Positions 9,654-17,308 of a DNA stretch of 64,000 nt are shown here, in pieces; position 1 is the stretch's first letter; the number at the start of each line of letters is the position of its first letter. This DNA is from Bacteriovorax sp037444575. Its GTDB lineage: Bacteria; Bdellovibrionota; Bacteriovoracia; Bacteriovoracales; Bacteriovoracaceae. The DNA is taken from NCBI GenBank assembly GCA_037444575.1, contig JBBIME010000004.1, forward strand, positions 186,001 through 250,000. Reading direction: 5' to 3'. A model generated the notes under the pieces. The model had not been told where the DNA came from, searched no databases, and worked only from the letters and a program-made list of their open reading frames with translations. A program made the translations under genes and the position numbers.

Positions 9654-9887
9654 TTCCTATCCTTTCAAAAATCCCATCATGGGGCATTGATTAATTTTTT
9701 GATAATCGTATTAATTTGACACTAAAAAAATGATGTTTGATCCATAAATTGGCCCAATTGGGGCCAGTTAGCTTATAACTGACAAGATCTATTGCCCATT
9801 CCTGGCCATCTCGCCATAGAATGCCTTTGCAAAAAGTGACTTTTGGGCTAGAAAAGTCCATACAATTAAACGAAAAAAGGGACACAT

Positions 9888-10211
9888 ATGATCAACGAAT
9901 GTGACGTACGCGAACTTAAGAGCATGCTTGATGCTAAAGAAAATATTCAATTTATAGATTGTCGTGAACAAGCTGAATGGGATGAAGCCCGTATTCCAGG
10001 CTCTACCCTACTACCACTTTCAAAATTTGAAGCCATTTACGAAAACTTTCTAAAAGATAAAAATGCTCGAATCGTTATCCACTGCCGAAGCGGAGCAAGA
10101 AGTATGAATGCTTGTGGATTTCTACTCTCTAAAGGGTATACAAATTTAACAAACGTGCGCGGCGGAATCATGGGCTGGGCGCAAGAAGGTTATCCAATCA
10201 TTACCAAGTAA
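9888..10211 (+). CDS. Single-domain rhodanese (sulfurtransferase)
   Basis: 107 residues, one rhodanese domain. The active-site loop is HCRSGARS with the persulfide-carrying Cys66, and the family landmarks FIDCREQAEWDEARIPGS and GYTNLTNVRGGIMGW are present. Cytoplasmic. It is 6 nt before nadA and heads a nadA-desulfurase operon. Sulfur handling for Fe-S assembly on NadA is therefore the likely role (inference from context). AGGGA precedes the ATG. Confidence 0.92.
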   Translation: MINECDVRELKSMLDAKENIQFIDCREQAEWDEARIPGSTLLPLSKFEAIYENFLKDKNARIVIHCRSGARSMNACGFLLSKGYTNLTNVRGGIMGWAQEGYPIITK

Positions 10212-10217
10212 TAAGTT

Positions 10218-11330
10218 ATGTTAGATTTATTTAAAAGCGAAGAACCAGACGAACACAAACCAACGATCAGCGAAGAGGAACTCTCTGACGCTGAAGTTTT
10301 AATTGAACTTAAAAAACTCAAAGAAGAATTAAAAGATCAAGTGGTCGTTCTCGGGCATCACTATCAACAAGACGATGTCATTAGTTTTGCCGACATCACA
10401 GGTGACTCTCTTCAACTAGCAAGAGAAGCTGCAAAACTAAAAGATAAAGCTTACGTCATTTTCTGTGGCGTGCATTTTATGGCAGAGACTGCAGACATGC
10501 TGACTTCTCCTAATCAGAAAGTCATTTTGCCTGATCTTCGCGCTGGCTGCTCGATGGCCGATATGGCAAGACGTTCAGATATCGATCGCGCTTGGGCCTT
10601 CATGACGAGTTCAACGAAAGCTAAGATTATTCCCGTTACCTATATTAATTGCGCAGCTACCTTGAAAGCTTTTGTCGGAGAAAATGACGGAACTATTTGT
10701 ACTTCTTCCAACGCAGAAAAAATTATTCGCTGGGCACTTGATCGCGGAGAGAAATTATTATTTTTCCCCGATCAACATTTAGGTCGCAACACTTGTTTTA
10801 AAATGGGAATTCCTACAACTGACATGGTTGTCTACAATCCCAATATGCAAAATGGTGGATTAACTGCAGAGCAAATTAATAAAGCAAAGGTCATCCTTTG
10901 GTATGGATACTGTTCTGTTCATCAAGGCTTCAATCTTGATCAAGTTCACGCTATCAAGAAAAAAGATCCATCGATGACAGTTATCGTTCACCCTGAGTGT
11001 AATTTTGAAGTGACTCAAGCAGCGGATGATAACGGATCAACTTCTTATATCATTGATAAAATCGCCAAGGCGCCTGCTGGATCAAAATTCGCAGTAGGTA
11101 CAGAGATCAACTTGGTTAATCGCTTGGCGAGAGAATTTCCTGATAAAACAATTATTTCCCTATCCCCTTATCAATGTCTCTGTACAACTATGTATCGCGT
11201 AAGACCGAGATGGCTACTTGCCAGTTTCCGTGCGATAAAAGAAAATAAACCGATTAATATCATCACTGTACCAGAGGATATTGCACGCTCTTCATTGAAG
11301 GCGCTTGATAGAATGCTGGCGATAAAATAA
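10218..11330 (+). CDS. nadA: Quinolinate synthase
   Basis: Condenses iminoaspartate with dihydroxyacetone phosphate to quinolinate in de novo NAD synthesis, using an oxygen-sensitive [4Fe-4S] cluster. 370 residues, with the family blocks VVLGHHYQQDDV, CGVHFMAETADML, TYINCAATLKAF, VHPECNFEV and YQCLCTTMYRVRP; cluster cysteines lie in these blocks. A short hydrophilic N-terminal extension of about 30 residues precedes the domain. It is flanked by a rhodanese and a cysteine desulfurase, which fits dedicated cluster supply. No nadB or nadC is in the window. Confidence 0.96.
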   Translation: MLDLFKSEEPDEHKPTISEEELSDAEVLIELKKLKEELKDQVVVLGHHYQQDDVISFADITGDSLQLAREAAKLKDKAYVIFCGVHFMAETADMLTSPNQKVILPDLRAGCSMADMARRSDIDRAWAFMTSSTKAKIIPVTYINCAATLKAFVGENDGTICTSSNAEKIIRWALDRGEKLLFFPDQHLGRNTCFKMGIPTTDMVVYNPNMQNGGLTAEQINKAKVILWYGYCSVHQGFNLDQVHAIKKKDPSMTVIVHPECNFEVTQAADDNGSTSYIIDKIAKAPAGSKFAVGTEINLVNRLAREFPDKTIISLSPYQCLCTTMYRVRPRWLLASFRAIKENKPINIITVPEDIARSSLKALDRMLAIK

Positions 11331-11348
11331 TTACAAAGGTCCTAAAAA

Positions 11349-12500
11349 ATGATTTACGCTGACTACAACGGAAGTGCTCCACTCTCACCAGAAGTGCGCG
11401 AATATCTTCTCAAAAGATTTGAGAGTGGCCCTTTTGCTAACCCAAATGCCATTCATTATCTCGGATCAAGAACTTTGATGGGTATGGAAAACGCTCGCTC
11501 TGTTTGTGCAAAAGTTTTAGGGGCTGACTTTGATCAAGTCATTTTTAATTCTGGAGCTACAGAAGGTATCTCAACTGTTTTTCACTCGGTTTTATCTAAC
11601 GAAAAAAATAAAAAAGTTATTATCATATCTGGCATTGAGCACTCTGCCATCGTAAATACTGCTCAATACTATGGAACTCACGGCTTCACTGTTAAAACAC
11701 TTCCTGCAGGAAGTGATGGTGTTGTTGATCTCATCACCCTAAAAAAATGGATTAAAGAAGATTCAAACAACATCGCTATGGTTGCGATCATGGCAGCTAA
11801 CAATGAAACAGGAATCATTCAGCCTTATAAGGAGATCAATTCTCTCTGTCAGGAAAATAAAATTCCTTATCTTTGCGACACCACTCAGTTCATTGGAAAG
11901 ACACCTTTTAACTTTAAAGAATCAAATATCGATTACGCTGTTTGTTCTGGACACAAATTAGGAGCGATGACAGGAACAGGAATTCTTCTCGTTAAAAATC
12001 CTGCCAATCTTCTTCCATTGATTATCGGTGGAGGACAAGAGAAAGGTCACCGTGGTGGAACTCAAAATTATTTAGGAAATGAAACTCTCGCTGTCGCGCT
12101 TACAAGCTTAGAAAAAAGTTTTGCGAACATAAATGCGTTAGCAGAAAAGCGCATCGAGTTTGAGCGCAAAGTTAAAGCAGCTCATCCTGGTGTTGTCATC
12201 ATTGGAGAGAACTCTCCACGATTGGCGACCACATCTTATATTTCTTATCCTGGAATTCATGGCCAAGCTGTTCAAATTGAACTTGAGTCCCTTGATATTT
12301 TCGTAACTACATCATCTGCTTGCTCAGACAACTCGCCTGTTACTTCTAAAGTTCTTAGAGCAATGGGAGTGCAAGATGATGTCGGCCGTGGGGTTGTTAG
12401 AATCAGTCTTTGTCTAAACTCGCCATTAGATTATTATGACAGACTTGCCGATGCTCTTATTAAGTCCTATACAAAACTTGCACGCGTAAAGAGCTTCTAA
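11349..12500 (+). CDS. Cysteine desulfurase-like PLP enzyme (NifS/IscS class)
   Basis: 383 residues, class V aminotransferase fold. The PLP lysine is in SGHKLGAMTGTG, the phosphate-binding loop is NSGATEGIS, and the His of SGIEHSAI is present. The catalytic cysteine loop is TTSSACSDNSP. It removes sulfur from cysteine as a persulfide for Fe-S assembly. Sitting directly behind nadA it is probably the NadS-type desulfurase that matures NadA (inference). Its stop overlaps the next start by one base (TAATG). Confidence 0.9.
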   Translation: MIYADYNGSAPLSPEVREYLLKRFESGPFANPNAIHYLGSRTLMGMENARSVCAKVLGADFDQVIFNSGATEGISTVFHSVLSNEKNKKVIIISGIEHSAIVNTAQYYGTHGFTVKTLPAGSDGVVDLITLKKWIKEDSNNIAMVAIMAANNETGIIQPYKEINSLCQENKIPYLCDTTQFIGKTPFNFKESNIDYAVCSGHKLGAMTGTGILLVKNPANLLPLIIGGGQEKGHRGGTQNYLGNETLAVALTSLEKSFANINALAEKRIEFERKVKAAHPGVVIIGENSPRLATTSYISYPGIHGQAVQIELESLDIFVTTSSACSDNSPVTSKVLRAMGVQDDVGRGVVRISLCLNSPLDYYDRLADALIKSYTKLARVKSF

Positions 12501-13180
12501 TGACTAAAATAGCTTCCATTCTTTATCTTATACTATTGGTTGTTTTATTTTCTTGCTCACATGCTCCAACTGAGAGAGGAATAACCATTGCCTCGGCTTC
12601 CTCGGGCCTAATGAAAAATCAAATTGCATCTTTTCCTGTTTATTTAACAGATACATTGGAAGGTCGAACTTCATTAGAAAAAAAATATTCAAACGATGTT
12701 TTCATCATTCACACGGGCCATATCTTAAAACCTAATTTGTCTAAGGCCCAAAATGAAAAGAACCTGGAAACTTTAAGCTCTTTAGGAATTGATCTAGTTA
12801 ATTTGACCCTCGAAGATTTTGTCATTGCTGAAGCTCAAGGTATTGATTTTGAAAAATACAATCAAACCTTTTTAAATAGCTCAGTAATTGATCTTAATCT
12901 TGATGCCCTTGCCACTGGGAAAAATATCGTCTCGTATGACATTCATAAGGGAGTCGCTTTCATTGGATTAAGCGATAAGAAACTCGACAAGAAACTTTCT
13001 CAAGAAAAATACATCATAAGTGACTATGTTCTCTCTATCTTGAAAGTAAAGAAAACTGCCCTTAAAACAGCTACACCAACAACCATCAATTCGTTTGTCC
13101 TTATCCACACCCTTGGTTCTGAAATAAAATCAGTGATGGAAAGACTTCCTCCAAGCTTCATCAATTCAATGGAAAAATAA
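12500..13180 (+). CDS. Lipoprotein, degenerate metallophosphoesterase-like
   Basis: 226 residues with a lipoprotein signal (VVLFSC, lipobox Cys). Segments such as IIHTGHILKP and NLETLSSLGIDLVNLTLEDF resemble the UshA/calcineurin-type phosphoesterase fold, but the metal-binding Asp/His/Asn motifs are missing. It may be an inactive or only distantly related relative. Last gene of the rhodanese-nadA-desulfurase operon, coupled by TAATG. Confidence 0.65.
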   Translation: MTKIASILYLILLVVLFSCSHAPTERGITIASASSGLMKNQIASFPVYLTDTLEGRTSLEKKYSNDVFIIHTGHILKPNLSKAQNEKNLETLSSLGIDLVNLTLEDFVIAEAQGIDFEKYNQTFLNSSVIDLNLDALATGKNIVSYDIHKGVAFIGLSDKKLDKKLSQEKYIISDYVLSILKVKKTALKTATPTTINSFVLIHTLGSEIKSVMERLPPSFINSMEK

Positions 13181-13279
13181 GGTCAGAAAACTAGAAGTTT
13201 AAAAATAGTTCTCCGATAAAAAACTTGAAATTTCAAAAATGAATTTATTCTAATTAAAACTTTATTCATTCTTTAAAAT

Positions 13280-13361
13280 AAAAAAACCCTCTGATAAGAG
13301 GGCTTTTTAGGTTGATTAAAATCCCATTCGACGGTCTAGCAAACCGTTGGATTGAAGGGGT
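13280..13361 (-). ncRNA. Predicted antitoxin RNA of type I toxin-antitoxin element, copy A
   Basis: Predicted minus-strand RNA of about 82 nt. It would begin near 13361, 7 nt past a -10 box. It folds a 5' hairpin (ACGGT/ACCGT stem with GCUAG in the loop, extended by a CCCxUUC/GAAxGGG stem with one mismatch). It continues through the complement of 13307-13323 and ends at hairpin 13287-13302 with a seven-U tail. The same order and spacing recur at 44109-44194 with different stem bases that still pair. The 13307-13323 segment is repeated exactly at 13454-13470 inside the small gene, so this RNA has 17 nt of perfect complementarity to that mRNA. No transcript evidence is available. Confidence 0.6.
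13287..13308. terminator. Bidirectional terminator (nadA operon and antisense RNA, copy A)
   Basis: Perfect 6-bp stem CCCTCT-GATA-AGAGGG. Plus strand: followed by CTTTTT, serving the operon ending at 13180. Minus strand: followed by seven T, ending the predicted antitoxin RNA. Confidence 0.8.
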
Positions 13362-13367
13362 AAGTTC

Positions 13368-13395
13368 AGTCTAGCAAATACATAAAAAAGAGCAA
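13368..13395 (-). promoter_or_regulatory. Predicted promoter of antitoxin RNA, copy A
   Basis: Minus strand -35 TTGCTC (13395-13390), 16-nt T-rich spacer, -10 TAGACT (13373-13368). Copy B keeps ACTTG, the 16-nt spacing and a TAGGCT -10 while surrounding bases differ, which supports function. Confidence 0.55.
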
Positions 13396-13405
13396 GTGGA
13401 ATTTA

Positions 13406-13458
13406 GCCTAAGCTTCCAAGCCAATGAAGGCTTTATACGGAGGGCAGGGATGCTTAGG
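13406..13458 (+). promoter_or_regulatory. Start-sequestering leader structure, copy A
   Basis: The 25-nt block at 13406-13430 differs at only two positions from 44237-44261 and so is the best conserved part of the element. Its CCTAAGC (13407-13413) can pair perfectly with GCTTAGG (13452-13458), which spans the start codon's G and the next two codons. This would mask the ribosome site, as in known type I toxin mRNAs. The plus-strand promoter is not evident. Confidence 0.5.
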
Positions 13459-13533
13459 TTGATTAAAATCTTGATCCTTATTTTTAAAATTCTGAAATCA
13501 CTAGCAATGATTTTCAAGCTATTTAAGAATTAG
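13450..13533 (+). CDS. 27-residue hydrophobic cationic peptide, candidate type I toxin (copy A)
   Basis: ATG at 13450, preceded by GGAGGGCAGGG, and a TAG stop at 13531-13533. The peptide begins MLRLIKILILIFKILK and alternates hydrophobic and lysine residues throughout: six lysines, one arginine and no acidic residue. It could form one amphipathic or membrane-spanning helix. The relative at 44282 begins MLKVLKVLEFLILVLK, clearly the same design. TisB, ZorO, ShoB and DinQ of E. coli are 26-29-residue membrane toxins controlled by antisense RNAs, and length, composition and genomic setting fit that class. No sequence relationship to them is claimed, and an antimicrobial or signalling peptide is the main alternative. 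Confidence 0.6.
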   Translation: MLRLIKILILIFKILKSLAMIFKLFKN

Positions 13534-13544
13534 GAGGATTTTTG

Positions 13545-13570
13545 GGGGAGAAGAAATTCTCCCCTTTTTT
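13545..13570 (+). terminator. GNRA-loop terminator of the peptide gene, copy A
   Basis: Perfect 8-bp stem GGGGAGAA/TTCTCCCC with GAAA tetraloop and a six-T tail. Copy B has the same stem with a GTAA loop, so the change stays within the GNRA class. The minus strand lacks a T tail, so it works for plus-strand transcripts only. Confidence 0.9.
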
Positions 13571-13611
13571 ATTGTTTTTCTTATTTTAAATTACGAGATT
13601 TAAATTAATAA

Positions 13612-14271
13612 TCAGAATTTATTATCGATTTTTCTACATCGGCCTACAAAAATATCATCCTTAGAATCATTAAGTTTGTAATGGGTTTTAGAAGTTATTC
13701 TATCAATATATATATCTAAAGGGCCATAATTTGAATCATACTGCAGATGCAAAGAAAATGATGTTACACTTGCAATATGACCTACTTGCTCTTGGCTGTC
13801 TATAACTTCACGATTATTTAAATCTATGGAATACATTTCCTCAAGGTTGTCCCCCTTAAATTGCTTCCTTCCTTCCATTTTACATTTAAGAATCAAAGGT
13901 TCTTTTGTTGATACCTGTGTTTCTTGATTTCTAGTTGACGTATCTTCATTTAATATAGGTCTTGTTACTTTTGTTCCAATGACTGAAGCTGTCAGTGTAC
14001 ATCCTAAGTCGCCATTTTGTCTTGTTGCACCAGCAAACTGACAATCATTCGCACCAGCATTACGGCAATCTTCCATGGCACTAATTTTTGCTTCTTCTAA
14101 TAGCTCTGCAAAATCTCTACTGCCGCAAACGTTAGTTAAAGGTATCAATGTGCTCACACCACTTCTCCAGCCGGCTCCACCATGATACTTGGTGCTTGTA
14201 TATGTTTCTGCAAAAGCAGAGGCCGAGATGGCCATTGTTACAAATGAAATTAAAAAAATATTTTTCATCAC
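13612..14271 (-). CDS. Secreted Cys-containing protein of unknown function
   Basis: 219 residues, Sec signal peptide IFLISFVTMAISASAFAE. The mature N-terminal half has several cysteines (around 48, 68, 76 and 91) in a block with AEDCRNAG-like spacing seen in small disulfide-rich secreted repeats. The C-terminal half is beta-rich with two further cysteines (CKMEG and GRCRK). Not a family I recognise. It lies right after the copy A peptide element and is transcribed towards it. Confidence 0.7.
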   Translation of the reverse strand: MMKNIFLISFVTMAISASAFAETYTSTKYHGGAGWRSGVSTLIPLTNVCGSRDFAELLEEAKISAMEDCRNAGANDCQFAGATRQNGDLGCTLTASVIGTKVTRPILNEDTSTRNQETQVSTKEPLILKCKMEGRKQFKGDNLEEMYSIDLNNREVIDSQEQVGHIASVTSFSLHLQYDSNYGPLDIYIDRITSKTHYKLNDSKDDIFVGRCRKIDNKF

Positions 14272-14471
14272 ATTATCCTTAGTTAGTGTCCCATTTCGTG
14301 TGGGATCACATATCCGTGTTGTTGTTAATGAACTTAGATTATCTGGATTAAAAAAGATTTCAGAGTTATTGAAAAAGTGTCAATTTATTAGACACCTGTA
14401 TGCTTCGTCACATTGGGCTCCTTCTTATTTCAATCCGTTCGGACGGCATGAGGCTTGCTATTGATAGCTTT

Positions 14472-15542
14472 ATGTTTAAAAGAACCTTTACTCTTCTATC
14501 AATCATCCTGCTTATGCAAACGCCAAGCTTTGCAAAAGGCATTCGTATGGGCGGATCTGATACAGGAGGAGGGTCTGGATTCATCGTTAACAATCAACTG
14601 ATACTCCAGGACTTTAAAAATTGCCCAGGCCTTGATGATTCAAGAGAAAAATTTCTTCTTAAATCCGAAGAGATTTCTACTTCTGTTGCTAAAATCGATG
14701 CTTCTCAAATTGCAAAACTAATTGAAGAAAATCCAAAATTTCAAAATGAGATCTTAAAAAAATTAATGATAACATCTGCACTTCGGGCCAATTGGTATTT
14801 TGTAGACGCTGATTTGTCTTTAGATAATTCTGAAAGCGTAAAGCTTGCCATTTTCAAAAGGCCATTAGGAATTTTGATTAACAAAAATTTATTCAATCAA
14901 TTATCAAGCATTAATCAAAAGGGACTTCTTTTTCATGAAACGCTAAGAATGTTGTCAATTGGCTTTGGCTATGAAATTGATCAACAAACTCTCGAGACAT
15001 TAACTTGTGAAGCTTATTCAAAAGATAAGTTCATCAGTGACTGGAATCGCACTCAAAGCAAAGACCAATTTTTCGACCAAGGAAGCGTTTCTAAATTTGA
15101 AAAATTAAGAAGTGTCGCAACTTTACTATCTCGCGATTTTTTAGAAGAAGCCTTTTTTAGCTGGGCCGCTGTCGAAGCCCCGACTTCTTGTTTATCGCAA
15201 AACGAATGTCATTATTTTGAAGAATGGCCGACTCAAGACGATCGCATTGTTTCATCATTTGAAAAATGGAACTTATTTTACAACAATGAATTTGCTACCG
15301 GCTGGTCTACTGATGATAGCAGGCTTTCAATTGTCATATCAAAACAAGAATTTAAAAGAAATTTCTGCGAAAAAGTCTCACTTCTTTTTAAAGACAAATA
15401 TAAATTAATTAATCCAAGAAGTGATCTCAACAAAATCACAAATCACAATCTCGATTATATCATCAAGCGAACTAATCTTGATTACTTTGATGAAATTGAG
15501 CTTCTGCAATTCAATCGCCCGATCTGCATAAAAGTGAACTAA
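14472..15542 (+). CDS. Secreted protein of unknown function
   Basis: 356 residues from the ATG at 14472, chosen because it gives a clean signal peptide (MFKRTFTLLSIILLMQTPSFA). An in-frame ATG at 14448 would only add eight residues. A short Gly-rich stretch (GGSDTGGGSG) follows the cleavage site. One segment, INQKGLLFHETLRMLS, has an HE pair like metal-binding helices but no full HExxH. Its end overlaps the convergent regulator gene by 4 nt. Function unknown. Confidence 0.7.
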   Translation: MFKRTFTLLSIILLMQTPSFAKGIRMGGSDTGGGSGFIVNNQLILQDFKNCPGLDDSREKFLLKSEEISTSVAKIDASQIAKLIEENPKFQNEILKKLMITSALRANWYFVDADLSLDNSESVKLAIFKRPLGILINKNLFNQLSSINQKGLLFHETLRMLSIGFGYEIDQQTLETLTCEAYSKDKFISDWNRTQSKDQFFDQGSVSKFEKLRSVATLLSRDFLEEAFFSWAAVEAPTSCLSQNECHYFEEWPTQDDRIVSSFEKWNLFYNNEFATGWSTDDSRLSIVISKQEFKRNFCEKVSLLFKDKYKLINPRSDLNKITNHNLDYIIKRTNLDYFDEIELLQFNRPICIKVN

Positions 15543-16360
15543 TTACTTTTATCTAAATAAGAAATAAAATCGATTGTTAAACAGGCCATCCCTTCTGCAG
15601 GAGATGCATCGATAATCTTGTGAGTTTTAGAAATAGAATCAAGCAAGATTTTCTTTATTTTTTCAAAATCACTGCGAGTAAGAGTGCAGGGACAAGTGAA
15701 ATTTAAATCCTCTTTTGAAGAATTGGGGGAGTGCTGTAATTGCTCAAGTAACCAATTTGATCGATGGTGAGTATAATGAGCGGACTCCTTTGAAATGTGT
15801 ATATTCTTATTGGTCGCAAAGTAATGCCCATCTCGCTCAGTAATTAATCCAAACTCAATTAGATTCTTAATAACATCAAGAAGCTGTTGGCGCTTTTTTT
15901 TAGTTAGCCCAATTAACTCTGAAAGAGTTATACCCTGTTCAAGTGTTGAGAGAATTCGAACGAGGGAATAAAGTGATTGTGAATAGTAGACGACTCGTTC
16001 TTCTTCAGTGATGGCGTTCTCGTATTGAATTCTAGATTTTATTTTTTCTGTCATTTTTAGAATGTTCTGTTTTTGCTTGAGGTAGTAATCCTTTAGTTTA
16101 TATGTGCCTGCTCGTTCAATGGATACTAAAGTTAAAAAGTAATCACTCTCCAGTTCTTCATGCCCAAGATAGATATTGAGATCAAAGGCCTGCTCAGTCG
16201 TTAAATTTCGTTCTGTATTTAATATTGCACTCAAGAGTGAGGAATTAATTCCAAGGTGAACTGCCATGGCGTTGATTTCTCCACGTCCTTTCTTTGGCCG
16301 CTGCTCAATCCAGTCGCGCAAGTAGAGTTTGTAGTCTTCGTAAGTAAAAATATTCATCAC
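15539..16360 (-). CDS. TIGR02147-family protein, probable DNA-binding regulator
   Basis: 273 residues. It opens with the family signature IFTYEDYKLYLRDWI. A helix-turn-helix-like region (GEINAMAVHLGINSSLLSAIL) and the FDLNIYLGHEELESDYFLTLV segment follow, then a winged-helix-like middle and a C-terminal domain ending SPAEGMACLTIDFISYL. The family is expanded in Bdellovibrio-like and Fibrobacter genomes and is thought to be regulatory. It is divergent from the tandem secreted genes at 16563 and 16930, so it may control them (inference). Confidence 0.88.
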   Translation of the reverse strand: MMNIFTYEDYKLYLRDWIEQRPKKGRGEINAMAVHLGINSSLLSAILNTERNLTTEQAFDLNIYLGHEELESDYFLTLVSIERAGTYKLKDYYLKQKQNILKMTEKIKSRIQYENAITEEERVVYYSQSLYSLVRILSTLEQGITLSELIGLTKKKRQQLLDVIKNLIEFGLITERDGHYFATNKNIHISKESAHYTHHRSNWLLEQLQHSPNSSKEDLNFTCPCTLTRSDFEKIKKILLDSISKTHKIIDASPAEGMACLTIDFISYLDKSN

Positions 16361-16500
16361 AAACCGTGTCGGTTTACCGTGAAAAAAGTATATGCTTTTT
16401 GTTAATTTTCGGCGTTTAGTGAGGCTAATTCATTAAAAAACAACAACTTAAAATCATAACAAAATGTAAGATTTGGGTCTAAAAACTAACAAATGAAGCA

Positions 16501-16529
16501 TTGTACAAAATTCCTTATCTGGCTATATT
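16501..16529 (+). promoter_or_regulatory. Sigma-70-like promoter of the tandem secreted genes
   Basis: -35 TTGTAC (16501-16506), 17-nt spacer, -10 TATATT (16524-16529). It would give a leader of about 27 nt before the ATG at 16563. Confidence 0.7.
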
Positions 16530-16562
16530 GCCGTTGTGATCTTAACCACAAATGGAGGCTCT

Positions 16563-16895
16563 ATGAAAACTTGTATGCTCGCTTTTTTCGTAAGTTTAAC
16601 TTTTTCTATTGGTGTAAATGCAGCTGATTTCAAATTCGTAAACTGCAGCAGTGCTACTACTGGACATGCATTAAGATTAATTTTGGTAGACCAAGAAATT
16701 CAACAAGTGAGAATTAGAATTAATTCTCATAGAGAAAGAGCACTTATGCCAACAAAAGCAGCTGATCAAAATATTGAGGGAGTAACTGTTTACTCTTTTG
16801 CAAATACTACCGCAGTAATGGAAGTTGATAACACAATACTATCTGGCAATGGTGGTACATTAAAAATGGCCAATGACGAACTTTCTTGTATGTAA
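16563..16895 (+). CDS. Small secreted protein, first of a tandem pair
   Basis: 110 residues from the ATG at 16563, with GGAGG upstream; a longer frame start is not supported. Signal peptide MKTCMLAFFVSLTFSIGVNAA. The mature domain of about 90 residues is beta-rich with two cysteines (NCSS near the start and SCM at the end) that probably form a disulfide joining the ends. It is closely similar to the next gene, with an identical C-terminal stretch around DNTILSGNGGTLKMANDEL. Unknown family. Confidence 0.82.
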   Translation: MKTCMLAFFVSLTFSIGVNAADFKFVNCSSATTGHALRLILVDQEIQQVRIRINSHRERALMPTKAADQNIEGVTVYSFANTTAVMEVDNTILSGNGGTLKMANDELSCM

Positions 16896-16929
16896 ATCGT
16901 TGCGATCTTAACCACAGATGGAGGCTTCT

Positions 16930-17262
16930 ATGAAAACTTGTATGCTCGCTTTATTAGTTAGTTTAACTTTCCTTGCAACTGCTGTAAATGCAACTGATTT
17001 CAGAATCGCAAACTGCGGCAGCCCTACTGGACATGCACTAAGACTAATTATTGTTGACCAAAATGTCCTACAAGTAAGAATCATGGTTAGACCTCATAGA
17101 GAATGGGCGTTAACTCCAACGAGAGCTGCAGATCAAAATATTGAAGGTGTAACTCTTTACACTTTTGGAAATAATTCTGCGGTAATGGAAGTTGATAACA
17201 CAATACTATCTGGCAATGGTGGTACATTAAAAATGGCCAATGACGAACTTTCTTGTGTGTAA
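16930..17262 (+). CDS. Small secreted protein, second of a tandem pair
   Basis: 110 residues, ATG at 16930. The duplication includes the leader: ATCTTAACCACA(A/G)ATGGAGGC precedes both genes. The last third is almost identical to the first copy while the middle has diverged (MVRPHREWALTPTRA against INSHRERALMPTKA). It has no separate promoter and is probably cotranscribed. The uneven divergence suggests recent gene conversion at the 3' end or selection on the middle loop. Confidence 0.82.
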   Translation: MKTCMLALLVSLTFLATAVNATDFRIANCGSPTGHALRLIIVDQNVLQVRIMVRPHREWALTPTRAADQNIEGVTLYTFGNNSAVMEVDNTILSGNGGTLKMANDELSCV

Positions 17263-17274
17263 AAATATTTAAGG

Positions 17275-17308
17275 AAACAGAAGCGATCGCCCGCTTCTGT
17301 TTTCTTTT
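17275..17308 (+). terminator. Terminator after the tandem pair
   Basis: 11-bp perfect stem AAACAGAAGCG/CGCTTCTGTTT (17275-17302), followed by TCTTTT. It may also serve the convergent gene ending at 17307. Confidence 0.75.

Larger units (their letters stand above)
13307..13470 (+). repeat. 17-nt direct repeat pair linking the antitoxin RNA and the peptide gene
   Basis: TTAGGTTGATTAAAATC occurs at 13307-13323 (inside the predicted minus-strand RNA) and at 13454-13470 (codons 2-7 of the small gene). The repeat lets a minus-strand RNA from the first site pair with the mRNA of the second. In copy B the corresponding match is reduced to about CTTA(A)GGTT. Confidence 0.85.
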
